NCBI GenBank assembly: GCA_020426505.1
Contig: JAGQPX010000049.1
Coordinates: 1-48,857 of the forward strand
DNA: 48,857 bases
Direction of reading: 5' to 3'
From: Planctomycetaceae bacterium
GTDB lineage: Bacteria > Planctomycetota > Planctomycetia > Planctomycetales > Planctomycetaceae
In this document: piece after piece, positions 8,156-16,988 of the stretch
Layout: the number at the start of each line of letters is the position of its first letter
Position numbering within the stretch: the stretch's first letter is position 1
Made by a program: the position numbers and the translations under genes
Notes under the pieces: model-generated
The model's input: the letters and a program-made list of their open reading frames with translations, nothing else
Told to the model about the DNA's origin: nothing
Databases searched by the model: none

Positions 8156-8923
8156 ATGTCAGACAGAACGGAGTCGCCAATCGATCGGGGTTCGGCTGTC
8201 TATTCCCAGCCCCAATGGGGTACCTACGTGCCAGCTTTGGTCGAAGAGGGTGCCTCAAGCACGTTGGACTCTGGAGTGCCGGCTGCGCATTGTGCGGTCT
8301 ACACTCCTCGCTCGTACGAATCGGGATACGCCTACCCGCTGGTCGTCTGGTTTCACGATGAAGGAGGCGATGAGCGGGACGTGTTGAGCTGGCTGCCGCA
8401 GATCAGTGATCAGAATTATCTGGGAATTGGATTGCGTGCTCCCTTGCCGGTGACCAACGGGCTGCCCACTCGCCGGAGGTGGTCAACATCATCAGGTTAC
8501 TTAGATCTGCTGGAAGACGAACTGGCGGTCAGTTTGTGTGACCTGGCGGATCGTTTGAATGTGCATCCGGAGCGGATTGTTGTCGCGGGAGTCGGACAGG
8601 GAGCAACGGTCGCCTTACGGATGTTGCTGCGTCGTCCTGAGTGGTTCGCAGCGGGGGTCTGCCTCAATGCCGACTGGCTACCGGACAACCGATTGGAATG
8701 GTGGGGGCAATACACCGGCAAGCCTCTTTGGCTGGGGCATGCTCAAGACTGGCGGTTGCTCACATCGAGATCGGCCATTCAGTCGAGCAAGTTGCTGAGG
8801 TCAGGCGGATTCGATGTGACTCAGCACTTCGACGACTTCGACGAACTACGTCCCATGGCGTTGGCCCGAGAAGTCAACAACTGGCTGATGCACAGGTTGA
8901 TCGGTGAGACGTTGATCGCCTGA
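8156..8923 (+). CDS. Alpha/beta hydrolase-like protein, probably non-catalytic
   Basis: 255-residue protein resembling the phospholipase/carboxylesterase branch of alpha/beta hydrolases. The oxyanion strand YPLVVWFHDEGGDE (60-73) and the helix-strand region HPERIVVAGVGQGATVALRM (137-156) align well with the family. The nucleophile elbow, normally G-x-S-x-G, reads GVGQG, so the serine is replaced by Gly147. The final catalytic His that usually precedes the last helix is also not evident near DFDELRPMALAREV. Hydrolase activity is therefore doubtful; a structural or binding role is more likely. The ATG at 8156 has AAGGA about ten bases upstream and avoids overlap with the amidase gene, which lies 19 bp before it in a probable operon. 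Confidence 0.8.
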   Translation: MSDRTESPIDRGSAVYSQPQWGTYVPALVEEGASSTLDSGVPAAHCAVYTPRSYESGYAYPLVVWFHDEGGDERDVLSWLPQISDQNYLGIGLRAPLPVTNGLPTRRRWSTSSGYLDLLEDELAVSLCDLADRLNVHPERIVVAGVGQGATVALRMLLRRPEWFAAGVCLNADWLPDNRLEWWGQYTGKPLWLGHAQDWRLLTSRSAIQSSKLLRSGGFDVTQHFDDFDELRPMALAREVNNWLMHRLIGETLIA

Positions 8924-8939
8924 GTCTGACAACCGCTGA

Positions 8940-9980
8940 TCAGGCGACTTCCTGAGCCCGGGTGCGGAGAGCCGTCATCAGCTTTGTGACGATTTCGTCG
9001 GTCGACTCGCGAACGGTGAGCGGATCGGTGCCGGCGTCGATCGCAGCGAGTTGCTCGTCCAGCTTTCCACGCCACACTTTGCATTTCTCCACCAGCCATT
9101 CACGATCTTCGACGGCGAGCGGGTCGTGAGGTGAATCAATCAGTGTTGAGCAACCATCGCGGAATTGGGTAATGCGTGTCTTGACACCCGCTGCATCGTC
9201 GGGGCGTTTCTTGAACCAGTCGTCCGCGGCTGTGGCGAGTTGAGTGAGGTAGGCATCAGCGGGTCCCTCGCCGGGGATGGCGCCCGGTTTGTCCCAACCC
9301 CACCCAGTTGGAGTTGCAGCTGGCTCGACCGGTGGATCGTTTTGGGTGACTTGTTGCCGGCCGGGATTGATCGGCAGATTGAGCACGCCCGCCTGTTGAA
9401 GTCCGAGGACCCCCAGCATGAGCATCGCGGCGGCGGCGAGAACGTATCGCCACATGGACGTACGTCGGTCCGCGACTTTGCCGGTCTGCATCTGCTCGGT
9501 CATCCGTAGGGTCGGGACGGAGACTTGAGTTGCGGAGTCTCCCGTAACCGTTTCCAGTGATGACGGTCTGGTTTCACTATCCTCTTTAAATGTTCCCGTC
9601 GGTGGAGCGATGGCCAGCTTGACCCGTCGCCATCCGGTCTCGGCAATCCGCTCGAACTGATCGTCAGCGGTGTCCGTCATCCGCTTGGACCAATGTTGAC
9701 TGCCTGCGGCGAGCACGAGTTCCTGGAGATCGATGAGATGGCTGGGATGTCGAATGAGCGAGCGGACCTGCTTCGTGTCGAGAATGTTGAGGCCGTTCTC
9801 GATGACGTCTGGGATTTGTGTGCCGAGGATGTCGCCGAGAGTTTCGCCGTCATCGGAGCGACCATGAACGGCTGTCAACTCGGCAACAAGTGACGCGAGA
9901 TTGAGACCGACGAGGTGTTGTTCGAGCCACTCGACCAACTCGGTGTGCGTCTCCGGCATGTCCATGGCAAAAAGGCTCAT
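8940..9980 (-). CDS. Single-pass membrane protein, putative anti-sigma factor
   Basis: 346-residue protein with one clear membrane segment (about 177-197, WRYVLAAAAMLMLGVLGL). The N-terminal 175 residues would be cytoplasmic: they begin with a helical region (ETHTELVEWLEQHL) and include a DEFE-like charged stretch and a Thr/Ser-rich linker. The C-terminal 150 residues would be outside the membrane and look helical (YLTQLATAADDWFKKR and WLVEKCKVWRGKLDEQL). No zinc-finger anti-sigma motif is visible. It lies 67 bp downstream of an ECF sigma gene on the same strand, which is the usual place for an anti-sigma factor; that role is inferred from position and topology, not from sequence similarity. 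Confidence 0.75.
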   Translation of the reverse strand: MSLFAMDMPETHTELVEWLEQHLVGLNLASLVAELTAVHGRSDDGETLGDILGTQIPDVIENGLNILDTKQVRSLIRHPSHLIDLQELVLAAGSQHWSKRMTDTADDQFERIAETGWRRVKLAIAPPTGTFKEDSETRPSSLETVTGDSATQVSVPTLRMTEQMQTGKVADRRTSMWRYVLAAAAMLMLGVLGLQQAGVLNLPINPGRQQVTQNDPPVEPAATPTGWGWDKPGAIPGEGPADAYLTQLATAADDWFKKRPDDAAGVKTRITQFRDGCSTLIDSPHDPLAVEDREWLVEKCKVWRGKLDEQLAAIDAGTDPLTVRESTDEIVTKLMTALRTRAQEVA

Positions 9981-10047
9981 TTGTTCTCTCGACTCTCTTG
10001 GGATGGTTCACGTTCGACGTGAACCGTCAGTTTCATTCGGTCAGAAC

Positions 10048-10638
10048 TCACTGAGTTTGACCAAGGCCGTGATGTTCGACACATGAGGTGAGTTGTGCTT
10101 TGGCCGTGTGAAAGAGCTTGTGAGCTCGGGCCGGCTGAAGGTTGTATCGTTCGCAGATGTCTTCATAGGATTCGCCCCCGAGTCGCAGGCGGACGAGTTT
10201 GGCGAGCTTTTCTTCCAGCTTGCCGAGACAGCGGTTGAGGATTTCCATCCGTTCGCGCTCCACGAGACTGTGTTCAGGCGATGCATCGTCAGCGGTGACC
10301 ATGCGGAGGTCTTCGGCAAGATCAGGCCGACGCTTGCGACCTTCCTGGATGATGTAGTTGCGGGCGATGCGGAACAGCCAGGCCCGGAAGTTGTCGCCGT
10401 CGAATTTCTCAGGCAGGTGCTGCCAGACACGCGACCAGATCTCTTGATGGATGTCGTCGAGTTCACTGCGTTTCACCCGTGATGACAGAAAAGCCAGCAG
10501 CATGCGGGCATGATCCGAGTACAGTTGGGCATACGCCTCCTCCGCCTCCCGCCAGTGTCCGGGCGACTCATCGCGGACAGCGATAATGGAGAAGAGTTGG
10601 CGATCTGATTCCAGTGTGGATTGTGTGGTTTTGGTCAT
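10048..10638 (-). CDS. ECF-type RNA polymerase sigma factor
   Basis: Sigma-70 family protein of about 196 residues. Region 2 is seen in YAQLYSDHARMLLAFLSS, LDDIHQEIWSRVWQHL and FRAWLFRIARNYI, the last being the DNA-melting and -10 recognition helix. Region 4 is in the LEEKLAKLVRLRLGGESYED and ARAHKLFHTAKAQL segments, the -35 helix-turn-helix. ATGs at 10638, 10656 and 10707 are all in frame and none has a strong ribosome-binding site; the longest form would start directly against a hairpin at 10708-10741, so a downstream start is preferred. The putative anti-sigma gene follows 67 bp later. Target promoters are unknown. Confidence 0.88.
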   Translation of the reverse strand: MTKTTQSTLESDRQLFSIIAVRDESPGHWREAEEAYAQLYSDHARMLLAFLSSRVKRSELDDIHQEIWSRVWQHLPEKFDGDNFRAWLFRIARNYIIQEGRKRRPDLAEDLRMVTADDASPEHSLVERERMEILNRCLGKLEEKLAKLVRLRLGGESYEDICERYNLQPARAHKLFHTAKAQLTSCVEHHGLGQTQ

Positions 10639-10707
10639 GCTTGAAGTCTGCGGCATCAGCCGTCCAAGATCAAGCCGACCATGTGTTTTCAAAGGCTCCA
10701 GCGTCAT

Positions 10708-10741
10708 GGAAGCCCGGCTTCTCGTGAGAAACCGGACTTCC
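10708..10741 (-). promoter_or_regulatory. Leader hairpin upstream of the sigma factor gene
   Basis: An almost perfect hairpin: GGAAG-C-CCGG-C-TTCTC, loop GT, then GAGAA-A-CCGG-A-CTTCC, with 14 pairs and two C/A mismatches. It abuts the most upstream ATG of the sigma gene. It may be a leader structure influencing translation of the sigma factor, or a terminator between unrelated units. Confidence 0.55.
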
Positions 10742-10845
10742 TGACCAGACCGTCAAGGTGACGTCGATACTCTCTGAGTTGTCATCTCAGTTCCAACGTC
10801 GTTTGACGGAAAGCTCGCAATCCGGAAGATTCCGGCTATGCTGGC

Positions 10846-11127
10846 TTAGTACCAGACTTTGACGTAGCTGACGACGGGAATGGCGATCTTCTTGGTGTAT
10901 GCGATCTTCGCCTGGTAAGGCGTGCCACAGTGGTCGTAACGGGTGATGTAGCGGTAGTCGGTGACGTAGTCGTAATCGTAGGTCACGACCTTTTTGAGGT
11001 GATACGCCGGAGCGTGTCCATAACCACCGTAGCCGTAACCAGCGTCAGCGGAAGATGAAGCGAAAGTGAGTCCAGCAGCGGCAATTGCGGCGAAGGCGAT
11101 CTTCTTGAAGGTGAACAGGCTTTTCAT
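10846..11127 (-). CDS. Small Tyr-rich exported protein
   Basis: 93-residue protein with a Sec signal (KKIAFAAIAAAGLTFASSSADA, cleavage probably after residue 29). The mature part of about 64 residues contains 14 tyrosines, begins with a GYGYGGYGH segment, continues with alternating TYDYDYVTDYRYITRYDH, and has one Cys. AGGAGAGA lies just before the ATG, so it is probably well translated. No family is recognised by me; the composition suggests a surface or matrix-associated protein that may cross-link or bind metal through Tyr and His. It is monocistronic, with about 300 bp of spacer upstream. Confidence 0.75.
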   Translation of the reverse strand: MKSLFTFKKIAFAAIAAAGLTFASSSADAGYGYGGYGHAPAYHLKKVVTYDYDYVTDYRYITRYDHCGTPYQAKIAYTKKIAIPVVSYVKVWY

Positions 11128-11370
11128 GATTCTCTCCTGGGTCAGGATGGTTTCGTTTGTTGGTTGGGAAGGTGTTTCCCGTCTTACACCCCCGCAAACG
11201 TGACCCGGAGATCGTTCTTCCGGAAAAAATTTCTTTTCGACGTAAATTGTTTTCCAGAGACAGGATGCCGCCGCGAGTTCGGACAGATTTCGGCGTAAAT
11301 TGTCGCGATTCGGTTGGTCCGACGAGCGATTTGAACCCTGTTTTCGGGCGAGAGAGCCGCGTTAGGCCCC

Positions 11371-11410
11371 AAAAACGAATCAGGAGCCATCGGAAGGTCC
11401 GATGGCTCCT
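11371..11410 (-). terminator. Rho-independent terminator of the beta-barrel gene
   Basis: On the minus strand, AGGAGCCATCGGA (complement of 11398-11410) pairs perfectly over 13 bp with TCCGATGGCTCCT (complement of 11382-11394), with a 3-nt loop, followed by GATTCG and a T5 run (complement of 11371-11375). It lies 26 bp after the stop of the gene at 11436-12779 and is a textbook intrinsic terminator. Confidence 0.88.
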
Positions 11411-11435
11411 GCGGGATTCAGATTATTCGTGACGA

Positions 11436-12779
11436 TTAGAACTGGCTGACGGTCTGTCGCGACTGCGGACCGAACAGATAGTTCAGGCTGAGCCGGAACT
11501 CACCCTCGAACTGGTGGTCGTTGCTGATCATCGGGAAACCGTAACCAGCGGTCACGATCGAACTATCGCCGACGAGGACGTTGACACCAAGGACCACATC
11601 GATGAGGTCGACCGAGTCGGCGTTACCAACCGTGTTGGCTCCACCATCGGTGACATAGTCTGTCGAACCAAGGTTGCGGTTCCAGTGAAGCTCGGCCGTC
11701 GGGGCGATTCCACGAATTCGTCCGCCACCGTACAGGTCCTGGTAGATCCAGTAGCCGGCACCAACGGAGAAGAACATCGCGGCAGCATCGTTGATGCGTC
11801 CCGAGGAGACGCCGTTGATGACAACATCGTTACCGTTCAGGTCGAAGTCGAACTGCAGGTAAGTCTGAGCGTAGAACTGGTCATTCGGCGTATACAACGC
11901 AGCCATGAACGGCAGTGCATGGATCGCATTCGAGTCCACCGACACCGTGTCAGCACCGACAGTCGCTTCGAAGCCGTCGCTGGTCGGGAATGAGAATCCA
12001 AGACCGGCGGAGTAGGCCACTGTGTTGGTGTTGTAGAGCAGGCTTTTGAGGAAGATCGTCAGATCACCCCATTGAAAGTCGCCGGTGTCGTTGATTCCAC
12101 TGGCATTGTAGGTGTTGTCGATCGTGGCAGCGAAGGGCATCCGCATCTCGAACGACATGTCGCCGTTATGGAACGTCTTCTCAAAACCGGGTGTGAAGCG
12201 GTTGACCATCGCACCGTCACGTCCCCCACCGATCGCAGCCGGATTCTCGTTCAATGCTGTGTCGTGGAACAATGAGTAGTTGAGGAAGACGCGATCACGT
12301 GGAATCGGGCTGGTGTTCTCAGCTGTCTTCTGTCGACCGACGTTTCCACCTGCGGAAGCGGGGTTCGGACCCTGGAAAGGACTGCCTCCGATGATCGAAT
12401 ATGAGCCACCCGTCCCGAAGAAGTCACCGATCATGCCGGGTGCCGTTGCCTGCGGTGAGGTCGCAGCGGTACTGGCCTGAGGCGTTGAGGGATTAAAGGA
12501 CGGCGGAGCTTGTTGAGGAGTCTGAGGCTGCTGAGGAGCGTCGGGTGAAGGCGGTGCATCCGGTGACGGAGGAGCGTTGTCGTCAATCTCCGGTGCCGGG
12601 GCTGGCTCATCGTGACTGGGAGCAGCCTTCCAGTTGTCCTGATGAGATGGCGGACAGTTCCACCGCGGCGGGCAATAGTTCCGGCAAGGCGGACATGGCC
12701 TTTGCGCGAACGCGACCGTGGGCAGGCCAACGGCCAACGTCGTCAGCATGGCGACAAAATAGTTTCTGAAATGTGGCAT
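11436..12779 (-). CDS. Exported Pro-rich protein with probable beta-barrel domain
   Basis: 447-residue protein with a Sec signal ending at about residue 25 (AVGLPTVAFA). A short Cys/Pro segment (CPPCRNYCPP, NCPP) follows, then a Pro/Gln/Ala-rich linker to about residue 115. The C-terminal 300 residues have alternating polar and hydrophobic strands, for example FEMRMPFAATI, GDLTIFLKSLLYNT, AYSAGLGFSF, QTYLQFDF and FSVGAGYWIY, ending in LSLNYLFGPQ and a final Phe. This is the pattern of an outer-membrane beta-barrel. A GGAGGGG site precedes the ATG, and an intrinsic terminator follows. Function unknown; a channel or autotransporter-like surface anchor are possibilities. Confidence 0.8.
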   Translation of the reverse strand: MPHFRNYFVAMLTTLAVGLPTVAFAQRPCPPCRNYCPPRWNCPPSHQDNWKAAPSHDEPAPAPEIDDNAPPSPDAPPSPDAPQQPQTPQQAPPSFNPSTPQASTAATSPQATAPGMIGDFFGTGGSYSIIGGSPFQGPNPASAGGNVGRQKTAENTSPIPRDRVFLNYSLFHDTALNENPAAIGGGRDGAMVNRFTPGFEKTFHNGDMSFEMRMPFAATIDNTYNASGINDTGDFQWGDLTIFLKSLLYNTNTVAYSAGLGFSFPTSDGFEATVGADTVSVDSNAIHALPFMAALYTPNDQFYAQTYLQFDFDLNGNDVVINGVSSGRINDAAAMFFSVGAGYWIYQDLYGGGRIRGIAPTAELHWNRNLGSTDYVTDGGANTVGNADSVDLIDVVLGVNVLVGDSSIVTAGYGFPMISNDHQFEGEFRLSLNYLFGPQSRQTVSQF

Positions 12780-13303
12780 GGTAGGCCCCCTCCTAATGGG
12801 CTAGTTCGACCAACGAGCGTGGATCGAGTGTTCTTCGCCAAGTGGTCCCAACGAAGAAACAACGTCCTGTGTGTCAGCAGTGATCGTCCGGGAGAAGATT
12901 CGACCCGCAATACAGGAGGTCGAATCCTTGCCTTGTTTGCCACGTGCCGCCGGTTCATCCAGATGTTCCAATTCTCCGGCCGTTGCCGGATTGACAGTCG
13001 GCAATTCCAGCCGGTCGAGTTCACGAATCGCTGATCCGTTCGTAGGAGCCTCAGCGCCGAATTTGGCGATTTCTTTCCAACACCCTCCTTTTCCCCCGCG
13101 TACAAGTGGTTGATCGAAGAGAAAGCCTCTTTTCACCGACCTTAACCTGCCCGAATCTGCATCGCTCGGCTGCTCGTCCCCAGTGGTCTGCGATGCGTTT
13201 CGGGTGGGGTCGGGGTGTTGATAGAATCAGGAATCCATGAGACCAAGCTGGCAATGTCGATCGCCTTTGGGGATCACATCGCCACCCCCTGAGATCCCCC
13301 TCC
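12780..13303. other. Divergent intergenic region
   Basis: About 520 bp between the divergent beta-barrel and GspF-like genes. Frames present on both strands have no recognisable family or convincing start, and I call no gene. A hairpin GGGGATC (13269-13275) / GATCCCC (13293-13299) lies directly before the ATG of the first gspF-like gene and leaves no room for a normal ribosome-binding site. Confidence 0.5.
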
Positions 13304-14419
13304 ATGACATTGCCGGGCTCGCCTGATGAGCCGGTCGGCGGAAGCGACGTTTTCGTGGATGACGTCAAAGCTCCCGTCGGTCGGTCCCTGTCGCTTGATG
13401 ATTTTGTCGTGTTGAACGACGAAATCCGGTCATTCGTGCGCGCCGGGATTCCATTGGACATTGGGCTTCGCGGAACCGCCTCTCGTGCGGATGGCCAACT
13501 CGCGAACGTCGCCGCCCGGCTGTCCGAGCACATCGAACAAGGTCGATCGCTCGAGGCTGCGATCGAGGCGGAAGGCAATGTGATTCCCTCTGAGTATCGA
13601 GCGCTTCTGGAGGCGGGACGTCAGTCGGGCCGATTGCCGGAATTGCTTTCATCGCTGTCGGAATTGGGACAGTCGGTCGCCATTCTCCGGCGACAGCTCC
13701 GGCTCTCGATGATCTATCCGAGCATTGTGTTCGTGCTTGCCTACACACTGTTCACCGGGTTTGTGCTTCTTGTCGTGCCGCAGCTGCTGCGTTCACACGT
13801 GATATTTCGGACGCCGGAGACGTTTGTCATTCGGGTCCTCCGAAGTCTAACGGAGACCGTCGGGATTTGGGGGCCGATCATTCCGGGGGTGTTGCTGCTG
13901 TGCGTGATTCTGCTCTTCTTGCAGCGTCAATTCCTTTCACATGTCACCCCGCTGCTTGGAGGATCCGGTTGGCTGCCGGGCGCCCGCGATGTCGGTCTGT
14001 CGCGATTCTCGCGAGTGCTGGCCTTGCTGGTTGAACATGGCGTGCCATTTCCACAGGCGTGTCGACTCAGCGGTGCCGCGTCCGGCAACACCGGTTTGCA
14101 GAGTGCGGGGGAGCAACTCGCCTCGCAGATCGAAGCGGGAAACCCGATGTCGTCCGCCCTCAAACAAATCGCAGGTTTTCCTGCCTTCCTGAAATGGTTG
14201 ATGACCGTCGGCGAGCAGCAAGGTTCGCTCGTCTCTTCGCTCAAACAGGCGACCGCGGTGTACGAGCAACGAGCATTGGCCAAACTGGATTGGTTCCGCC
14301 GCGTGGTTCCGCCGACGCTCGTGTTACTGTTCGGCGGCGTTGTGACACTGGTCTACGGCCTGTCTCTGTTCATCCCCATGACCGAGTTGTTGCGTTCGTT
14401 GGAGGAGGTCTCGCGATGA
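13304..14419 (+). CDS. Type II secretion system F-like protein 1
   Basis: 371-residue inner-membrane protein of the GspF/PilC family, the platform protein on which the assembly ATPase acts. Two T2SF domains are seen: residues 27-150 (IRSFVRAGIPLDIGL ... LLEAGRQSGRLPELL) and about 225-345 (FSRVLALLVEHGVPFPQA ... WLMTVGEQQGSLVSSL). Membrane segments lie at about 137-160, 190-208 and 338-358. It starts a tightly coupled operon; its stop overlaps the next start (ATGA at 14416-14419). No ribosome-binding site is visible before the ATG at 13304; an in-frame GTG at about 13352 is an alternative start. Confidence 0.9.
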   Translation: MTLPGSPDEPVGGSDVFVDDVKAPVGRSLSLDDFVVLNDEIRSFVRAGIPLDIGLRGTASRADGQLANVAARLSEHIEQGRSLEAAIEAEGNVIPSEYRALLEAGRQSGRLPELLSSLSELGQSVAILRRQLRLSMIYPSIVFVLAYTLFTGFVLLVVPQLLRSHVIFRTPETFVIRVLRSLTETVGIWGPIIPGVLLLCVILLFLQRQFLSHVTPLLGGSGWLPGARDVGLSRFSRVLALLVEHGVPFPQACRLSGAASGNTGLQSAGEQLASQIEAGNPMSSALKQIAGFPAFLKWLMTVGEQQGSLVSSLKQATAVYEQRALAKLDWFRRVVPPTLVLLFGGVVTLVYGLSLFIPMTELLRSLEEVSR

Positions 14420-15489
14420 CGCAGCACACTCCCTCTGACGGACATCAACCGGGTCCCTCGTCTCGCTCGACCGAGAGTGCATTCGAGTCGATCGCCACGT
14501 TGGTGACCGCCGGGCTGCCGCTTGAGTCCGGACTGCGTGCGCTCAGCGAAGAGGTGCCTTCCCGTCGACTCCGACGTGCGATGCGGCAGATGAGTGACGA
14601 ACTGGCCAGTGGAAGAACGCCCGATGAGGTCTTCTCGCATCAGAGGAAAGGGCTGCCGCATTATCTGGCCGGACTCGTCAGAGCGGGCGTGCAGACCGGT
14701 CGATTGGGAGAATTCCTCGAACAGTTCCTGGTGAGTGTTCGCCGTCGTCGTCAGGCCACGGGTAGTTTCTGGAGGATGATGGCGTACCCGCTGTTCCTGA
14801 TCCCGGTCGTGCTGCTTGTGGGCACCGGCGTGATGGGGGTCATCGTGCCGCAGTTCAAGGAGATCTTTGACAATTTCGGCGTTGAGCTTCCGGCCATGAC
14901 CATGCTGCTGCTGAGCCTTTCGAGCAGGCCGTTTGTCATCGGCATGGGTGTGGCGATCCCACTCTTTGTCATCTTGGTGCTGGCGGTTTTAGTGTTGGGT
15001 CCGTATGTCCCCGGCCATGCGATTCGATTGCGACTGTTCCAGTCCATTCCGTTGATCGGGACCCCATCTCGGATGCGCGGACTGTCTGAGTTCTGTTCGA
15101 TGTTCGGCCTGTTGATCCGAGGAGGAATTCCCGTCACCGAAGCCCTGAACATGACATCGTCAGCCTTGCAGGATGCGAATCTGCGACAAGGCACACGTCG
15201 ACTCGCCGGTTGGGTCGGACGGGGCGATTCGCTCGAAGAGGCGGCCAACGGGTTGCCACACTTTTCAAAGGAACTCATCAGCCTGTTTCGCTGGGAACCG
15301 CGCGGCGACGCCTTCGGCGATATCCTCCAGCGCGCGGGCGAGGTCTACTCCGCCCGGTCGCAGGTGCAGGTGAGCGTGTGTTTGCTGGTGTTGCAACCTG
15401 TGATTTTCATCGGCCTCTCAGTGTCTGTCGGCTTCACTGTGATTGCCTTGTTTTTGCCGTTGGTCAAACTCCTCAACGAACTCTCGTAG
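14416..15489 (+). CDS. Type II secretion system F-like protein 2
   Basis: 357-residue second GspF-like protein. Start at ATG 14416 overlaps the previous stop by 4 bp; the longer open frame upstream is a shadow inside gene 1. Two T2SF domains: FESIATLVTAGLPLESGLRA through LVRAGVQTGRLGEFLEQFL (about 22-100) and FCSMFGLLIRGGIPVTEALN onwards (about 227-320). Membrane segments at about 117-140, 165-200 and 330-352, the last ending FLPLVKLLNELS. The motif IVPQFKEIFDNFGVELPAMT after the first membrane segment is typical of PilC/GspF. The next gene starts 5 bp after the stop. Confidence 0.9.
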   Translation: MTQHTPSDGHQPGPSSRSTESAFESIATLVTAGLPLESGLRALSEEVPSRRLRRAMRQMSDELASGRTPDEVFSHQRKGLPHYLAGLVRAGVQTGRLGEFLEQFLVSVRRRRQATGSFWRMMAYPLFLIPVVLLVGTGVMGVIVPQFKEIFDNFGVELPAMTMLLLSLSSRPFVIGMGVAIPLFVILVLAVLVLGPYVPGHAIRLRLFQSIPLIGTPSRMRGLSEFCSMFGLLIRGGIPVTEALNMTSSALQDANLRQGTRRLAGWVGRGDSLEEAANGLPHFSKELISLFRWEPRGDAFGDILQRAGEVYSARSQVQVSVCLLVLQPVIFIGLSVSVGFTVIALFLPLVKLLNELS

Positions 15490-15494
15490 TCACG

Positions 15495-16988
15495 ATGGCA
15501 CCTCTCATTCTGTACCTCCTGGTTCCCACGCTCGGCATCCTGGTGCTGATCGCGGAGGCGTTACGCCACAATGGCGAGAGGCAGTGGATTCGAGATGCCA
15601 GCAAGAGGGTCGTCGGGGCGTTGGGACTGTTGATCACGGGGATTGCTGTCTGCGGAACCGCATTCGTTCTGGTCGAGACCTACCCGTGGTCCGTCGGCGA
15701 TGAGTCGTTGCTCGTGATCGGGACCGCTGCCTTCGCGGGATGCGCACTGCTCGCCTTGTTGATACTGACCGCAATCAATGCCATTCGCGTCGGCTTTTCC
15801 TCCGGGGCGGATGAGTCAGTCCGATTACTGGCCGAGGCGTCGCGGCGTTCAGGCCAACTTCAGTTGACGGCTTGGTGTTTGGTATTAGCGCCATTGCTTC
15901 AACTCGGGTTTACCGGGTTGTTCGTCATGTTGCCGTTGATCCTCGCCAGTGTTGCCATTTGGACCGCACGCAGATCACGTGAGAGTCACTTCCTATGGAC
16001 GCTTGCGTTGGCAGTCGAGAACGACCTGCCGTTACCTGAGGAGATCGACGCGTTTGCAGTCCCGTTGTGGAGACGCACACGGCGCCGGTACAGGAGGTTG
16101 GCAGAACGTTTGCGGGAGGGACGCTCGCTGATGGATGGACTTGAGTTGGGAGGCGTGCTTCCGTCATCTGTCGTCGCAGAGTTGCGCGCGGCTCAGGCCG
16201 CGGGCACGCTTCCGATCGCTCTGCGAGCTGTCGCAGCACGACAGACGGACACATTGCTCAATAACCGCTTCAACGGGTCCATCGCGATCACATCAGTCTA
16301 TGTGTGGACGGTACTGGCGACCGTGTTCGCCATCGTCGGCTTTCTGATGTATTGGATCGTTCCTAAGTTCAAAGAGATCTTCAATGACTTTGGCGTTACT
16401 CTTCCGAGTTGGACGACCCACATGATCCGCTTCGCCGATTGGTTCCTCGACTACTTTTACTTGAGCATGACGTTCCTCAGTCTGCCGATCCTCGTTGCGA
16501 TCGGTGCAACGGTGGTTGGTGTCGTTGGCTGGGGGAATCTGAATTACCCGCTACTCATGCGGTGGTTCCCTCGCTGGGACGCTCCCGGACTGTTGCGTGG
16601 ACTGGCGTACGCGGTCGACGCGAAGCGGCCACTGTCCGAGACACTCGAAGAGATGGCCGAGCACCATCGGCGCAGTGACGTCACTGAACGACTCCTGCGC
16701 ATGCAGCAGTTGCTGGACGGCGGAGAGTCATTGTCGACCGTTCTGCTGCAGGAGGGTTACGTCAAACCGGTTGAGGCAGAGGCCCTGAGCGCGGCTGCCC
16801 GGGCAGGCAATCTCAACTGGGCCTTGCAGACACTGGCAGAAAGCATGGAGCGGACGGGCTGGCATCGCACGCAGTTCTGGCTCGAGTTGCTCAAGCCCGC
16901 AGCCGTGATGCTGGTCGGATGCGTAGTCATGTACTTTGTGATCGGCTTCTTTCTCCCCCTGGTCAAATTGATCAACGAATTGTCATGA
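15495..16988 (+). CDS. Type II secretion system F-like protein 3, extended N-terminus
   Basis: 497-residue third GspF-like protein. ATG 15495 is chosen because the longer frame lies inside gene 2. It has an extra N-terminal membrane region with four hydrophobic segments (about 3-20, 40-60, 73-96 and 124-156) not found in its neighbours, followed by two T2SF domains (about 165-260 and 360-460) and the family motif IVPKFKEIFNDFGVTLPSWT near residue 290. It ends FFLPLVKLINELS, very like gene 2, indicating duplication. Its stop overlaps the next start (ATGA at 16985-16988). The extra N-terminal part may provide a docking surface. Confidence 0.88.
   Translation: MAPLILYLLVPTLGILVLIAEALRHNGERQWIRDASKRVVGALGLLITGIAVCGTAFVLVETYPWSVGDESLLVIGTAAFAGCALLALLILTAINAIRVGFSSGADESVRLLAEASRRSGQLQLTAWCLVLAPLLQLGFTGLFVMLPLILASVAIWTARRSRESHFLWTLALAVENDLPLPEEIDAFAVPLWRRTRRRYRRLAERLREGRSLMDGLELGGVLPSSVVAELRAAQAAGTLPIALRAVAARQTDTLLNNRFNGSIAITSVYVWTVLATVFAIVGFLMYWIVPKFKEIFNDFGVTLPSWTTHMIRFADWFLDYFYLSMTFLSLPILVAIGATVVGVVGWGNLNYPLLMRWFPRWDAPGLLRGLAYAVDAKRPLSETLEEMAEHHRRSDVTERLLRMQQLLDGGESLSTVLLQEGYVKPVEAEALSAAARAGNLNWALQTLAESMERTGWHRTQFWLELLKPAAVMLVGCVVMYFVIGFFLPLVKLINELS

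Noticed and set aside
12901..12950. Possible tRNA-like GGTCGAATCC segment
   Set aside because: The other arms of a tRNA cannot be formed around it.
12801..13136. 111-codon minus-strand frame in the spacer upstream of the beta-barrel gene
   Set aside because: No recognised family, no strong ribosome-binding site, and it covers the expected promoter of the gene at 12779.
14059..14415. Longer open frame before the second GspF-like gene
   Set aside because: It lies within the first GspF-like gene in another frame; the ATG at 14416 with ATGA overlap fits the operon pattern.
15210..15494. Longer open frame before the third GspF-like gene
   Set aside because: It overlaps the end of the second gene by 280 bp and reads as low-quality Arg-rich sequence; ATG 15495 begins a clean membrane segment.
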